A DNA stretch of 64,000 nt from Tetracentron sinense (taxonomy: Eukaryota; Streptophyta; Magnoliopsida; Trochodendrales; Trochodendraceae). A program made the translations under genes and the position numbers. Below, one piece after another: positions 12,961 through 25,800 of the stretch. How positions within the stretch are numbered: the first letter of the stretch is position 1; every line of letters begins with the position of its first letter. The notes below the pieces were generated by a model that did no database searches, was not told where the DNA came from, and saw nothing but the letters and a program-made list of their open reading frames with translations. The stretch is from NCBI GenBank assembly GCA_015143295.1, contig CM026568.1, positions 13,026,607 through 13,090,606 on the forward strand, in the 5' to 3' direction.

Positions 12961-13004
12961 GGTTAACCATGATTAAGAAGAGGTGTAAAAATTGGGTGCT
13001 TACA

Positions 13005-15355
13005 GCCTTTTTGTCGGATAGTGCTAAATTAGAAATTGAGCGACAAAGACTGAAATCGTCCTATTTTTACACCAGAGATATGAATTTGAAAATGCAACAT
13101 GATGACACATTTGGAGGGCTTCCGGCACGGAATGTTGGGGATATGCATGGGTGTAGTAAATGATGCAATTGAGGTTGACACAATTGGGATTTGGTCGAAG
13201 ACGTACTCAGGGTTGGTTGAAACACATTTAGGGTTGGTGAGAGGACACACAGAATTGATCGGAGGACATATGAAATATTGAGGACGCATTCAGATTTGGT
13301 AAAATGACGCATTCAACTTTGGTCATGAGGGACACGCGAGGGTGTCAAGGACGCTCTCAGATTAGGCCAGAGGACATACGGGGGATGTCAAGGACGCTCT
13401 CAAATTAGATCAAGGGATACACGGGGGTGTCAATAATACTCTCAGATTAGGTCAGATGACACATGAGGGTGTCAAGGATGCTCTCAGAATAGGTCAAGGG
13501 ACACACAGGGGTGTCAAGTATGCTCTCAGACTTGGTCAGAGGAAACATGGGAGTGTCAAGGACGATCTCAGATTAGGTCAGAGGTTGCGGCATGTCCCGG
13601 AGGCACTAACCGGATTGATTTTGATAGTTGATTGAGATGGCTGGTCTCGGAGGCGCTAGCCAGACTGATTTGAAGTGGCACCCCCGGAGGCGCTAGCCAG
13701 GTGAGATTGGTCAGAACGATGCTACTATGCATGCTGGGGAAATTGCCATGATGCAACTGTGGTGCTCGAATGCAACTATAGTACAACGTGAATGCGATGA
13801 GTTATGTTGGGGATAAAGACATAAAGCTTTCCCATGACTCCTTGACCGTGGCTTGCTTGGGCATAGAGCGTCGACTTCTTCTGGTTGTCCTGCCAGGGCA
13901 GTTGATGTAGGTTGGTATGACTAAGCTATGACACTAGAGATTTTTGAAAATATTTTTTTTGCTTTTTGAGAAAATGAATTGTATTTCTTTGCAAGACTTG
14001 AATTTTCATGAAAGAATGCTTAGTCAGCTTTCAGCTTTGTCAAGAGATTGCCTTTGTCGGGGTTTGCTGGGGATTTGAGTATTGTCTTTTTCTCTCTGAG
14101 AGTAGAGTATGGAAAATAGAGGGTTTGCCTCTATCGATTGCTACCGAGGATAGATAGGTCTATCATGTTGTTGAGGACATTTCCTGGGGGTTGTTTGAGC
14201 CTCTGCTGGGGATTTGTCGATGATATCTGCGGGGGATCCGCTAAAATATTTTTGTTGGAGATCCATGGGGAAACTCTATTAGGGATGATCGCAAGTCCTG
14301 GGCGACTGATCTGAAGATGGTCTCGTGCTGAATTCTATTGCCAAACCACTCTTTCAACTTTCTCTCTTTTTTACCCTTAGAATAACCAAGTCAATGAGAA
14401 TCACATAATTTTAGCGCAATGAGGCCATTGCTGGTTTTCACTCATGCCTGCGAAGTTGATGAATTTTATACCTTTTTTGCCTCTAATTGCAAGACTAGGT
14501 CTGGGGTCGTGTAATTTTTACGTAATGAGGCCGTTGACGGTTTTCACTCATGCCCGCGATTCATTAGGGATCTAGGTTCTTCTTCTGTCATTGCCCTGGA
14601 TGACACTTCCGCTGGTGATGTAGGTGATATAGCATTTGCACTCCTAACTTCTAAAGAATCTAGGAGGACTTAGAGTGGGATGAAACGTAGACTGAGGGAT
14701 CGAAATTTGGGACACCCTAAAGTTTTTTTAGAAACATGTGACCCTTCCGAGGATGTTTGCTACCTCTTCTGGGGATGCTTTTGGATTGACCCTCCGCCCT
14801 TTTTTTTTTCACTGGGGTTTCCCTTTAGATAGAGGTTGACTCTGTAGGAAGTTTTTCTACCTGGGATTTTCCTCTTGAGAGGCTGGCTTTGCTAGGGAAT
14901 GTTTGAGAGAGACTAGCTTTGTAGGGGAAGCTCTACTTGGGGATGTTGCATGAGATTTTTGATTTTTCTTGGGGGGCATTCCCATCCTGGTTAATGTTTC
15001 GAATTCTATTTTAAGTTTTCTTTTGATGGAAATTTTCTTCTTTGGTCCACATTGATTCCGCCGAGGGTTTGTTTATTTTATGACCACACCTGGTTGTCCA
15101 GGTGCCTACGTACCCTTTGTAGGATAAAGTAATGACGTAGTTCAGGTAGTGCAATGGATGACAAGGAAGGGTGTCCCTGATGAAGTGTTTTTGAAAGAAA
15201 GGATGTTAGGCTCGATGCATTAGCTAGTGGATTACATTGATTTGAAAGAGGTTACATTGCTGGAGATAAGGAGGGAGTGTGCCAAAGATGGCCTCCTGTC
15301 CTTTCCCTGAGACCTAAGAGTGCAAAGCGCCTATTAGACTAGAACCTTAGTGTAG
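13005..15355. other. LARD interior, non-coding
   Basis: Starts right after the left LTR without a recognisable tRNA primer-binding site. It includes a 57-bp tandem repeat (13327-13583), a second short repeat (ggaggcgctagccag, 13600-13710), two copies of an 'atgaggccgttg.cggttttcactcatgcc' type block (~14418 and ~14525) and the palindromic accacacctggttgtccaggt at ~15083. No retroelement protein domain was recognised. Confidence 0.55.
13327..13583. repeat. ~57-bp tandem repeat, about 4.5 copies
   Basis: Consecutive units built on 'gtgtcaaggacgctctcag' + 'attaggtcagaggacacac', each slightly diverged. Confidence 0.8.
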
Positions 15356-16878
15356 TATCGTTTGGCGGTAATTATTGTACCGCCAATTCCAATCACACTG
15401 AGATTGGAAATGATGGTAGAATAATTAACGTCATTCCCTGTTTTTCAAGAACAGTGGCTTTGCAGCTATGGTCAGGGAAGGATCTCAGAGGGACTATGGA
15501 CCCCTAAGGACAACCAGGGACCTGGTCTGGACTGGGCCTTGGAATGGACCAGGAGCCCACCATATGAGGCATGGAGCCACTGAAAAGGACTCCTCACTAA
15601 ACGAGAAGAAATTTAGAATGACGGTACTGAGATTACTGCCATTCTGGATTTCTTCTAGACCTTGCTTTTCTCCCCATGGCTTTGAGCCGTAGTGATTCCA
15701 GGTGCTCCCCTATGAGCTTAGGGTGCTCTGGAAGGCTTGGGGTGAAGGATTGAGAGCATGAGCCCCCACTCTTGAGAAATAAAAGGAGGTGCACAGTGGG
15801 TGGTGGTATGCAGTTTACTGGTTTTTCATAGGGCCCCATTTGCCTATGGAGAAAGGAAAAGAGGAGACCCCTACTACTTAAGAAAATGCAACCAAACCCT
15901 GGATATGGACCAGGGTCGTACTGACAGAAGGTGGATGAGAGAGAGGAAGAGCCTACCTTCTTGCTTTCGAACTCCAAGCGTGTATGTGAGAGACCTTAGG
16001 GGGGGGGGGGCAAGGTCTTCCCCTCAGATTCAACTCAACCATACTAATCCAAATTAGGATTTTGGATTCACTAAGGGGAGCCTATAAGGATTTCTACAGG
16101 GAATGGGGATGTGGGATTTTCTTCAGATTTTTCTTCAAGAATTTCAGATTGGGGAAGAAGGCTTGAAGGGGAGGGCATTTATAGGATTAGGGAGAGGCTT
16201 GGGGTAGTTTAGGGATTCAGAGGAGGGTGGAGGACACAAGAGAGGCGCTACAGGTGGTCCAGGGGAGATGCCCATACATTCTTCAGGAATGGTGGTAATT
16301 CCAGTACTGCCATTCTTATGGAAGAAGATAAAGATAATGGCGGTAAAAGAATTATCACAATTTCGGGACTTTTGCTTAAACTGGGCCAGACCACTTGCTT
16401 TTGGTCTGGGTCACTATAGCTTTTGCCAAAATAGAAAATGTCCGTAATGTTATTACCGACATTTCAGAAAATTTCAAATTTTGGATTTGGGGGCCTCACC
16501 AACGGTCAGCTAGGGTTTATGGGCCCATGTTTGGGCCCACAAGGTGGTCTGCTAGGGGTTTTGGCCTTGAGGAAAAGAAATTGGACCTTGGGCCTGGCCC
16601 ATGGGTCCTAGCTTGAGGGTTTACTAGGGTTTGGCTAGGATTAGGCTAGGCTAAGGCTAGCTAGGGTTGAGTCTAGGGCTGGACCTAGGGCTTGGTTTAA
16701 GGATTAGGGTTAGGTCCTAGGTCTAGGGTTTGAACTAGGGTTTGGGCTAGGGTGGAGCGTAGGGTTAGACCTAGGGTGAGGGTAGAGTCTAGCGTTGGAC
16801 CTAGGGTTAAGGGCAGATTAACCATGGTTAAGGCTATTAATCAAGGTTAAAAAGGGGTGTAAAAATTGGGTGCTTCCA
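15356..16878. repeat. Right LTR of LARD-like element (5'-truncated)
   Basis: Collinear with 11300-13004 of the left LTR. One internal deletion of ~190 bp (left-LTR region ~11485-11655) joins at a short gcc microhomology. It carries matching hairpins at about 15361, 15406, 15616, 16286, 16333 and 16436 and the same telomere-like tract. It ends ggtgtaaaaattgggtgcttcca. Confidence 0.7.
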
Positions 16879-17626
16879 GACTATATATACTTAAAGAAAG
16901 TGAATAATAAGGAAGTACGCACACACTAGCAAGTGTTAAGGTTGGTACCTCGGTAAGTAATGTATATCGTAGCCTTTTCACGTATATGGTAAAGAGTTAT
17001 TTTAAGTTATTGCACAACTGTATGTAATTTGATATTATTATCGAGGAAAGAAAGATAATTAAGAAAAAAAAGATAAGAAAACAATTAAGATGTTTATGCA
17101 CTCTGGTTTATGTAGGTATGTATGTTAAATTAATCCATGATAAATATCTTTATATTAATGCTTGTGAAATTGTTAGCTACGATTTTATATCTACTCAGCC
17201 GCTTGTTGCTTAGTTGATATGTTTTGTGTCGGCAGGTTCGGGTTTTGAGATTGTAGTTGAGCCTTGGATAGAGAAGGAATACATTGCAGAACAAAACTGT
17301 GATTATCAAGAAGATGAGCCAAATTTGGATCGATATCCATATTACTGAACTCCTAGTGATTTAGTTTTATTAGACTTTAATTATGGAAAGGGTTGTAATC
17401 AAATTTTATCATGGATGAGTAGATTTATGTCGATGGTTTGGGAATCATGATGGATGATTCAGATGTTCATGTTTTTAATTATTAGTTATGATTTTTTAGA
17501 ATTGATGATATATTAATTGAAGAAATTTTTGAGTTCTCATTTTAGTATGTCTTATATGCTTTTAAGATAAGTAGTGTCACGAGCCAAATTTCCATTTTAG
17601 CCTAGATGAGATTTTGGGGTGTGACA

Positions 17627-19829
17627 TTATATTTGTATAACAAACTGTTATACAATATATATACTGTATTAGAAAATCGGGTTCAAAACCTGTCTTCACT
17701 CACTAATTAAGTATCTGCTATCCCACTAGCTGGTCCAAAAGTTAAAAAAGAAGGTTGTTAATTATGCTTCTCATAATTCTCATTGATAGGTAAAGGGTGT
17801 TTATCAGGAAGAGGTTGAAATGATTGTTGTGTTTCTGAGGATGGGATGATTAGACATGCTAAGACATGAAATAGTTTTCAAAGAACTTACTAGGTATTGC
17901 AGTATGATTATTCCTATTAAGTCTAACGGCAAAATCGGGAGGGAGTCCCCATACATTTGAATACACAATTTCAAATAGGAATGAAATTTTTTTACAATGT
18001 GAAATTGAAACACGACTATATTTTGACAGTTCACATGTTTTCGCATATTAAACTTTGTAAACAAATGGACTTAAGCAAGAGTGGGAATCAAAATTTTAAA
18101 GACAAACGACAAGTGACCTTACTGACGATGCCATAAAAAAATATGGTCTTTATTAATTGAACTACTGGACTGAAAACACTGGAGATAGGAGCAGGTTCTT
18201 GACTCAAGATGTAAAGCCCATATATTTTTATGTATACTAACAATCTCCCGCTGTCACCAGGTCCTGAAATACACACTGAGATAGAAAAAAGATTACACTA
18301 CAATGCAGATGTTTAGTTAAACTATTAACAAAAATGAGGTTAGCATAAAAATCAAAAACATGCAATACAGGGGATAATGAGAGAATAGGGGTGACACTGA
18401 TGTTTCCTATAGAGCCTTAAAATCCCATCTAGGCTAAATGTTTTGTACTTCATTCATATAATTGATCAAATTACTGTTGTAAATGGAAATTGCATTCAAG
18501 TCGAGTCCTTTGAAAGGCATTATGTACTTCTTTTATATAATCCCACAAGAGCGACATTTATTAATATTAAGGTCTATTCGACATTAATTAGTCATTTTAA
18601 TTAGTGTTTTAGAAATTTTATGTATTAAACATAATTGATATTTCGTTCATTATCTTAATTTTTTTGTAGTGTTTCAAACAAAGAGGTGACTGAGAATGTG
18701 GTTACTACACCATGTTGTACCTGACGGACATTATCACCAACAATGAAACATAAATTCATGATAATATTGTTAATTATTTTGTTAAGGCTAATGAACCTTA
18801 TAGTGATAAAACAATAATCGAACTTAAAAATGATCTGGCTGAATATTTGAGAAGTGTTATGGTTTAGATTAAATATCATGTGTGCATATATGTATTCTGA
18901 TCACACTGTAAACATATTTCTATTAATTTTTGAACATAAAATTAGTTGTTTTTATATTATTCATGGTGAAGATTAATTTTTGATATTGTTTGCAAGTTAG
19001 TGTGTGGATGGATGTTTTATTTTATTCATGTATTTATTTAGAAGTGGTTATGAGGAGCTACAGGTGGTAGGGGTTGCATGATGAATGAAAATTTTAACTA
19101 GAAAATAAAATGACCAAAGATCACAGAAAAGTAAAAACAATGATCACCGTTAATTAAAACACCGTGAGCTTTTAATTTTAAACAATCACGGTTAATATTT
19201 AAAAGCTGCTTTGATACCAAGTAAAACACCGTGAGTTCTTCTTACAATCAAAGTTTAAATATTTAATGGTGATTGTATATGTAAATTAACCGAGATCATA
19301 CATTCCAAAAATACGGTCATTTAAAAAAAAATTAGAATGAAGTTAAATAAATGCTTCAACAATGGACATGCTTGGTGGAATTCTATTGCCAGACATAAGA
19401 AAAGAAATCTCTCTTTATCACTCCAACTCTATCTATCTATCTATCTATCTATCTATTTCTCATTCTCTTAGTGTGTTCATTCAGTGAGAAAGTGAGTGAA
19501 AGAAAAGAAAAGAAACATAAATTTTCTTTCAAAACAACTATCAAAAGATGGAGGAAGTTTATGGGAGAATTGTTTGTCAGTATTGAAAAAGTGTAAGAAA
19601 ATGAAAGTGTGTTTCTTACGCACCAAACATAAGAAAAGTGTAAGAAAACTCACTTTTGTGTTACTTTTCCTCACTTTCTTGCCAAACGAACGCACCAAGA
19701 TTTCTTCGAATATGGTGGCTTGCATTACAGTGGAGGCGAACAATTCTTGAGAAATTTCAATTAAAGGGGTACCTCCCATTAATAAGAAGTTTCACTTAAA
19801 GGGGTACCTCCCATTAATAAGTACTACAT
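17627..19829. other. Gene-free AT-rich DNA
   Basis: No gene was recognised. A block at 18420-18441 (ccatctaggctaaatg) matches the inverted LTR end at ~17592-17610, hinting at another LTR fragment. It also holds a (CTAT)n microsatellite at 19430-19457 and a 26-bp direct duplication (ttaaaggggtacctcccatt + aataag) at about 19763 and 19796. Confidence 0.5.
19430..19457. repeat. (CTAT)n microsatellite
   Basis: About seven perfect tetranucleotide units. Confidence 0.9.
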
Positions 19830-19851
19830 GCCTTACCAAATGTCGTATATA

Positions 19852-20000
19852 TTGTTAGGCCTTGGATTGTCTCTGGCGAAGCCAGAAAGGGCTTGTCTCG
19901 GGCATCCATAGAATAAGGGACAAGTGATGGAGAAGTCAAAATGATGGGCTCATGATTTTGACTTCTCCAATCATAATAAGACATGTGGTGATAAGTGTGT
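19852..20000. repeat. Palindromic repeat shared with 40208-40345
   Basis: Contains ggattgtctctggcgaagcc, the small palindrome ctggcgaagccag, 'gggcttgtctcggg' and a 'gagaagtcaaaat / attttgacttctc' inverted pair. The same words in the same order occur near 40208. The element type is not recognised. It lies at the 3' side of the LINE below. Confidence 0.5.
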
Positions 20001-20019
20001 GAGAATAAGGGGAGAGATA

Positions 20020-22322
20020 TCAACTGTCGCACAATGTATGGAACCCCGAGAGCCCTTTTTGGCTTCCGAGGCCATATGTTAGTGGTGGTGTTTGCCTTTT
20101 CTTTTTCAAGGTATCATTTACAACCAAGGGGGGCCTACAATGGAAGGGACCCTCCTTTGAACCAAAATGGATCTGCATTTGCCCGGAGACAACATATGAG
20201 AGACAATCTGAATTTGCACAAATATGAAGACAATAGTGAGCCAGCTTATGAGCAAAGACATTAACTTGTCGGGTAGCATAAACTAGGGAATAACGCGGTA
20301 TAAGCCGGAGTTTACGCTTCATGTCTTGGATCACTACTCGAACATCCAAAGGGCTCAATTTTTTGGGGTGCCAGATTAGATTAACAATGAACTCGGCATA
20401 TGTCTCAAACTCAACATGCGTCCATCCTTCGTCTTCAGCAAGGGATCGAGATAACATTACGTAATGCCAATATTGCTTCTGCCACAGCTCGGGAGCCTCC
20501 TGGAAGAGCTTGTATTAAGCCTTTAACGATAGCTCCTCGATGATCTTGTGCGATTACTCCAGTTCCAACCAAACTTTCTTCCATTAGAATTGATCTTAGT
20601 CCATCCAACTTTTGTCTTTTTTACCTTCTTGTCTGGTTAGTTTGTTGGGTGCCACTTGCACTGGTGTCGTAAGAACCAAGGCCTTGTAGACTTTCACAAG
20701 AATGCTGGCTGCTTGATAAAGGATCTGCGCTAGGTTTTGCTAAATATAATTATACAGCTTAGCATTCCTAGCCTTCCATATACTCCAAATGATCACACCG
20801 CAGTATGAAAGAAATGCCAAGTGCTCATTCATCCTTGTGCCTTGATCAGTCCACCGTATCCCCCACTCCTTAAAACTCTGCGTGCACCCTTGATAAATTC
20901 TCAGCGAAAGGGAGGATCCCTACCAGACACTTCGCTCTAGTTGGCATTCAAAAAATATATGATTGATGGATTTAGTTTCATGGTCACAAAACTGTCACCC
21001 ATTCACGTTAGGGATCCCACACTTAGATAAAGCTTCCTGGCTTAATTAGGATAGCCCTTTACATACATCTCCACAAGAACCAACATATCTTAGGAGGCAA
21101 GGGTAACTTCCAAATTGCTTTCCAACTCTTGCTACTTACTACTTGAGATGAACTTGGATTTTTGGCCCTACCTTTTAGGTGATCAGCTACATATCTATGA
21201 TACTCTGATGGCACTGAAAATATTTCATTCTTTTCGTGGTGCCAAACGAGCTCATCCAATTGACCTGGAGAGCTGATTTGGGTTATGGCTTTGACTTCAT
21301 TAGGTGAGAATACTTGAGCAAGGTGATCTCGATTCCATGTGCTATCCTTGGAGCTTATAAACTCAGCCACTTGATTCCAAGGATAATCTAGAGGTCGAGT
21401 TTACCTTGAAGCAAGGAAGAGTTGGTATACATGCATCATCCTAGGGATTAATTTTGTTATGACCTCCTAAATTCCACCTCATTCCAGTTTGTAGTAGCTC
21501 CCTGCCTGCTATAAGATTTCTCCAAGTCCATACGGCTTTGAACCAATCTTTGCCTGCATGAAGTTGTCCTTTGGAAATTATATGCTCTTGGCTAATCGTC
21601 CCCATAACGATTTAGGATTTGTTAACAAGAGCCACCCTTGATTAGCAAGAAGGGCAAGGTTGAAGGATGCGAGATCCTGAAAACCTCCACATCCATGTGC
21701 TTTGTTACTGCACATTGTGTCCCAATTTACCCAATAGATCTTCCTTTCATTACTTCATGCTCCCACTAGAAACGAGCTGCAGTAGAATTTATATCTTTAA
21801 GAATCTTATGAGAGGAAGTTTAAAACAACTCATAGTGTGAGCAAGAATAGCTTGAACCACTACTCTGAGGATGACATTTCATCTAGCTTTATTGAGGAAT
21901 TTCCCTTTCCAACTTGCCAAAGAGCCTATCCTTTAAGGTTTCAAGGAGAATGGTCTTAGATCTCCCAAAAGCGGAAGGCAGTTCCAGATATTTTCCAGCT
22001 TCCTTCAAAATCTTGATACCCATCATTTTGAAAAATTTTCAAACTTGTGTGGCACAGGTCGGTTGAATAGAAGCCCAGATTTATGATAATTTATCTTTTG
22101 TCCCGAAGCCTGCCCAAAATCTTCTATGACATCCTTGAGATTTACAACTTCTTGAAGAGAGGCCTTTTAAAAAAATATACTACCCTCTACAAAAAGACTA
22201 TGTCTAATGACTGGGCTGGTCTTTTTAACTTGAATTCCATAAATGGCTCCTTAGCTTTGGGCTTTATCTAGCATGAAGGATAAGCAATTTGATGCTAAAA
22301 CAAATAAGGGGGGATTGAGGAT
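20020..22322 (-). pseudogene. L1-like LINE ORF2, 3' part (RT, zf-RVT, RNase H)
   Basis: Minus-strand remains of a non-LTR retrotransposon polyprotein, which copies RNA at a nicked target. Reading downstream from the Copia insertion there are RT remnants (~21400-22322, about the 'SLF' region after the RGLRQG motif). A zf-RVT region follows (21059-21370, with WKLPLPPKICWFLWR), then an RNase H-like C-terminus (20100-20500, VEFET...IQDMKRKLR...VNVFAHKLAH). Stops and frameshifts break the frame, and the usual Asp of the RNase H VEFETD box reads Tyr. The 5' part continues at 27402-27590 on the other side of the Copia element. It is a dead copy. Confidence 0.75.
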
Positions 22323-22327
22323 TGCCT
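22323..22327. repeat. Target duplication tgcct, left
   Basis: Matches 27397-27401 on the other side of the Copia element. Confidence 0.85.
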
Positions 22328-22722
22328 TGTTAAAGTCATCGTGGACTCTACACATGCCAGAGGGGCCGGGCTGGTAGACTAATTAGCTTTATCTTGTGAT
22401 AAGTAGATTAGCACTAGTGAGAATTTGAGTTTATCTAAACTACCTAGAAGAGTCAATATTAGATAGAAGAGTTTATCATGATTCTTTATTTGATAAGGTT
22501 TATCATGATTCCTTATTTGATAAGGTTTATCATTACTTACTTACTTAGGTTTGTAACTATTATAAATAGTGGAGAGGTGAACGGTTAATGTATTGAAAAC
22601 TTTTAATTCACCATTGAATATAGTTGTTCTCTTCTTCGTTCACTTTAGTTTTGTATATTTGGTGGAGAGTTTGAATACTAAGGCTTTGTGCCTAATTTCC
22701 ACAGCGTAACATACTCTCAATA
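22328..22722 (+). repeat. Copia 1 5' LTR
   Basis: Starts TGTTAAAGTC. The TATA-like tataaatag at 22561 marks the likely U3/R boundary. It ends near caata (the 3' LTR has caaca), just before the primer-binding site. Confidence 0.85.
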
Positions 22723-22724
22723 AG

Positions 22725-22737
22725 TGGTATCAGAGCC
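22725..22737 (+). promoter_or_regulatory. Copia 1 primer-binding site
   Basis: tggtatcagagcc is complementary to the 3' end of plant initiator methionine tRNA, the primer used by most plant Copia elements. Confidence 0.9.
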
Positions 22738-22820
22738 AGGTTCAGGGAATGGGCGTGAAGACCTCAAAACGGTGAGTCTGAAGATCTCATCAAATACCTT
22801 GTATTCGTCAACTCTGATCA

Positions 22821-25800
22821 ATGGAGTATGCAAATTCTGTAAGCGGTATAGAGAAGTTGAACAATACTAACTATGAGTATTGGAGATCTTGTTTGTAATC
22901 GTATTTGCAGGGACAAGATCTTTGGGAGGTGATGAATGGGGAAGAAATCATCGCACCACCCAAAACTAAAGAGCATGCTGAGAAATTAAGGAAGTGGAAG
23001 ATAAAGGCGGGCAAAACTTTGTTCATGTTGAAAGCTACAATTCAGAAAGAATTGTTCGAACATATTTGAGAGGCCAAGTCTCCAAATGAAGCGTGGGATG
23101 CGATATCCACACTTTTCACCAGATCTAACGATGTAAGGTTGTAGTTGCAGGAAAATGAGATTAGTTCGGTGTCTCAAGGAAGTACGCCAATTTCTAAATA
23201 CTTTATGAAAGTAAAAGGAATCTGTCTTGAGATATCGCAACTTGATGAAGAGTCAAAAATTACAGATGCTCGTATGAGAAGAATTATCATTCGAGGTCTA
23301 TAGCCTGAGTACCACGAGTTCATTACAACAATTCGTGGATGGCCGACTCAACTAACACTCTTAGAGCTTAAAAGCCTTCTTGCAAACCAGGAGAGTCTAG
23401 CAAAGCAGATGATTGGTCTTTCTACCAATGAGAAATAAGAAGCCCTGTTCACTGTTAAAAGTAAAAGGTCTTTTAATGACAGGAGAAAACAAAAGAATTT
23501 GAAGTATCAATTGAACTCTAATTCAAGGAAGAGCGATGATAGTTCCAAGGAACGTGACTTTCAGGATCCGAGAACAATAACGTGCTATAATTACGGCAAG
23601 CCAGGCCATTTTGTCAGAAATTGTTTGAGCACCCAAGAAGAAGAAAGCTAAAAGGAATGCAACAACTTCAGAAGACCTACCACAGAAAATTGATGACGAG
23701 GAAGAGGAGTGGAGTGCTTATTTGTCTATCACTGAAGAACAATTTGATGCACTCGGATTGACTGCTACACTTACCATGGCTACGAGCAACAATAATCGAA
23801 TAGACTATTCCAGTGACTGGATAGTTGATTCAGGTTGCTCAAATCACATGACTGGAGATGATCAAAAGTTTCTTTCAAAGAAACAATATAATAGCCAACG
23901 AGTAGTAGTGACAGCAAACAATGCGAGGCTGCCAATCACTCATGTAGGCAGTGCTGTATGTATACCAAAAGGAAATGAGGATTCAACCCTGCTTCAAGAC
24001 GTATTCCATGTCCCAATGATGAAGAATAACCTAGTGTCTGTCTCTCAGTTGGCAACATCGGGAAACACCGTCGTGTTCAGACCCAATGATGTGAAGATCT
24101 ACAAAAAGATGCAGATCGAAGGCACTCCCATCATGCAAGGCAAAGGAATTGAATCCGTTTATGTTATGTCAGCTGAGGTTGCTTATGTAGACAAGACTCG
24201 AAAGAGTGAAACGGCTGATTTGTGGCCTGCTCGGCTTGCTCATGTTGGATTCGTCAAGTTAAAGGCTATGATGAAGAAGAACATGCTGAAAGGGCTTCCT
24301 AATCTAGAGATCTGAGATGATTCAGTGTATGCAAGATGTCAGTATGGCAAGGCACATCAGCTTCCCTATACTGAGTCGAAGTATTAAGCCAAGAAACCTC
24401 TTGAATTGGTGCATTCATATGTGTTCAGTCCAGTGAAAGATGTTACACTTGGAGGTATGAAATACATGCTCACATTCATCAACGATTACTCTCGATATAC
24501 TTGGATTTACTTCCTAAAGGAGAAAAGGGGAGTACTAAACAAATTCAAGGATCTTAAGAGTAAGGTGGAAAAAGAGCTTGGACATAAGATAACATCTCTA
24601 AGATCGGACAATGGGGGAGAGTATACTTCAGAAGAGTTCAACAAGTATCTACAAGAGAATGGTATCCAAAGACAACTAACTTGTCCCTATACGCCACAAC
24701 AGAATGAGGTCTCGGAGAGGAAGAATAGGCATCTAGCTGAGACATGCAGGAGCTTGTTACATTCAAAAAATGTGCCAGCTCGCTTTTGAGCTGAATGCAT
24801 GATGACTGCAAATCATGTTATTAATCGTCGACCACAACCAAAGCTCAAGTACCTTTCGCCCTCCAGAAGCTGTATGAGATTAAGTCTACAGTAAGTCACT
24901 TTCGAGTATTTGGTTTTGTAAGCTATGTATTTGTTCTTAACCATCTTCCCAACAAATTTGATAAGACGGAGATCCGACGTATCTTTGTGGGATACGATTC
25001 GGAAAGGAAAGGCTGGAGGTGTATTGATCCAACCTCAAATTGAGTACATGTGTCGAGAAACGTTGTGTTTGATGAGTCATCATCATGGTGGTTGGTCGAT
25101 CATGTTGATCTTTTAGTTGATCAAAAGTTTGAAGAGGAACTAGAAGAGGACGAGACTTAAGTGTCCTTTCAATTAGAAGACATTTGAACCAAGAGTATAG
25201 GTTGATGAGGATGTGTCACAGATGACATCTAGCGCAAGCCCTTGGAAAACTAGAACTTATCAACAGATTGTTATAGAAGAAAATTGGCCCTCACAACTTG
25301 AAGAGTTTGAACAAGAAGATGAACTTGTCTTAAGGAGGTCACAACGAGTACCAAAGCCAAATCCAAAGTATGCCACGGAAAAGGCGAAACTGAAGAATGT
25401 GAATGCAGATCTAGCGCAAGTAATGATTAGCAAATATTTGGTGATTGAAGAGCCAAAGTCATTTGAAGAAGCATGAGGGGTTCCTGAATGGGAGGAAACT
25501 ATAGCAGATGAGATTCAAGCCTTAAAGCAAAATGAGACTTGGAATCTAATGCCAAAATCGGATGATGTAAAACCTATTTCTTGCAAATGGGTATATAAGA
25601 TCAAGACCCGAGCAGATGGTTTAGTGGAGTGATTCAAGGCTCGACTTGTTGCTCGAGGTTTTTCGCAAAAGTATGGAATAGACTATGACGAGACTTTCAG
25701 TCCTGCGGCTAAGATAACAACAGTAAGGGTTCTGATTGCTATCGCTACTAGTAAGGATTGGAGGCTGTGGCAAATGGATGTGAAGAATGTGTTTCTTCAC

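Larger units (their letters stand above)
10462..13004. repeat. Left LTR of LARD-like element
   Basis: 2543 bp, TG...CA bounded. It contains a TATA-like gatataaaagg at ~11935, eight small GACGGTA/TACCGCC hairpins (11305-12630) and a degenerate CTAGGGTT-rich tract (12728-12960). Its first ~330 bp and its terminal ggtgtaaaaattgggtgct are homologous, in inverted orientation, to the ends of the solo LTR at 30057-33069. Confidence 0.7.
10462..16878. mobile_element. LARD-like non-autonomous LTR element
   Basis: Two copies of a long sequence flank a ~2.35-kb interior. The left LTR runs 10462-13004 (TGTTAGCG...TGCTTACA). The right copy runs 15356-16878 (ending TGCTTCCA) and lacks the first ~840 bp. 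No gag, protease, integrase, RT or RNase H signatures occur anywhere, which fits a large retrotransposon derivative mobilised in trans. The flanking pentamers (gggta / gacta) match at only three positions, so the insertion is old or the TSD has decayed. Orientation is uncertain. Confidence 0.65.
9000..17626 (+). mobile_element. Remnant of a large LTR, split by the 10462-16878 insertion
   Basis: The left part has repeated gaggggtcgacc words (9150-9290), a TATA-like ccctatttaaagg (~9330) and a leader. After the LARD insertion, sequence resumes at 16879 and ends in 'gattttggggtgtgaca' at 17626. That is a typical LTR terminus, and a similar one ends the solo LTR at 49696 (gattttgggacgttaca). The segment just before the end (~17195-17240, a ctactcagccg...cggcaggttcgg stretch) also resembles 49270-49320. 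The left terminus and a target duplication were not found. Confidence 0.4.
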
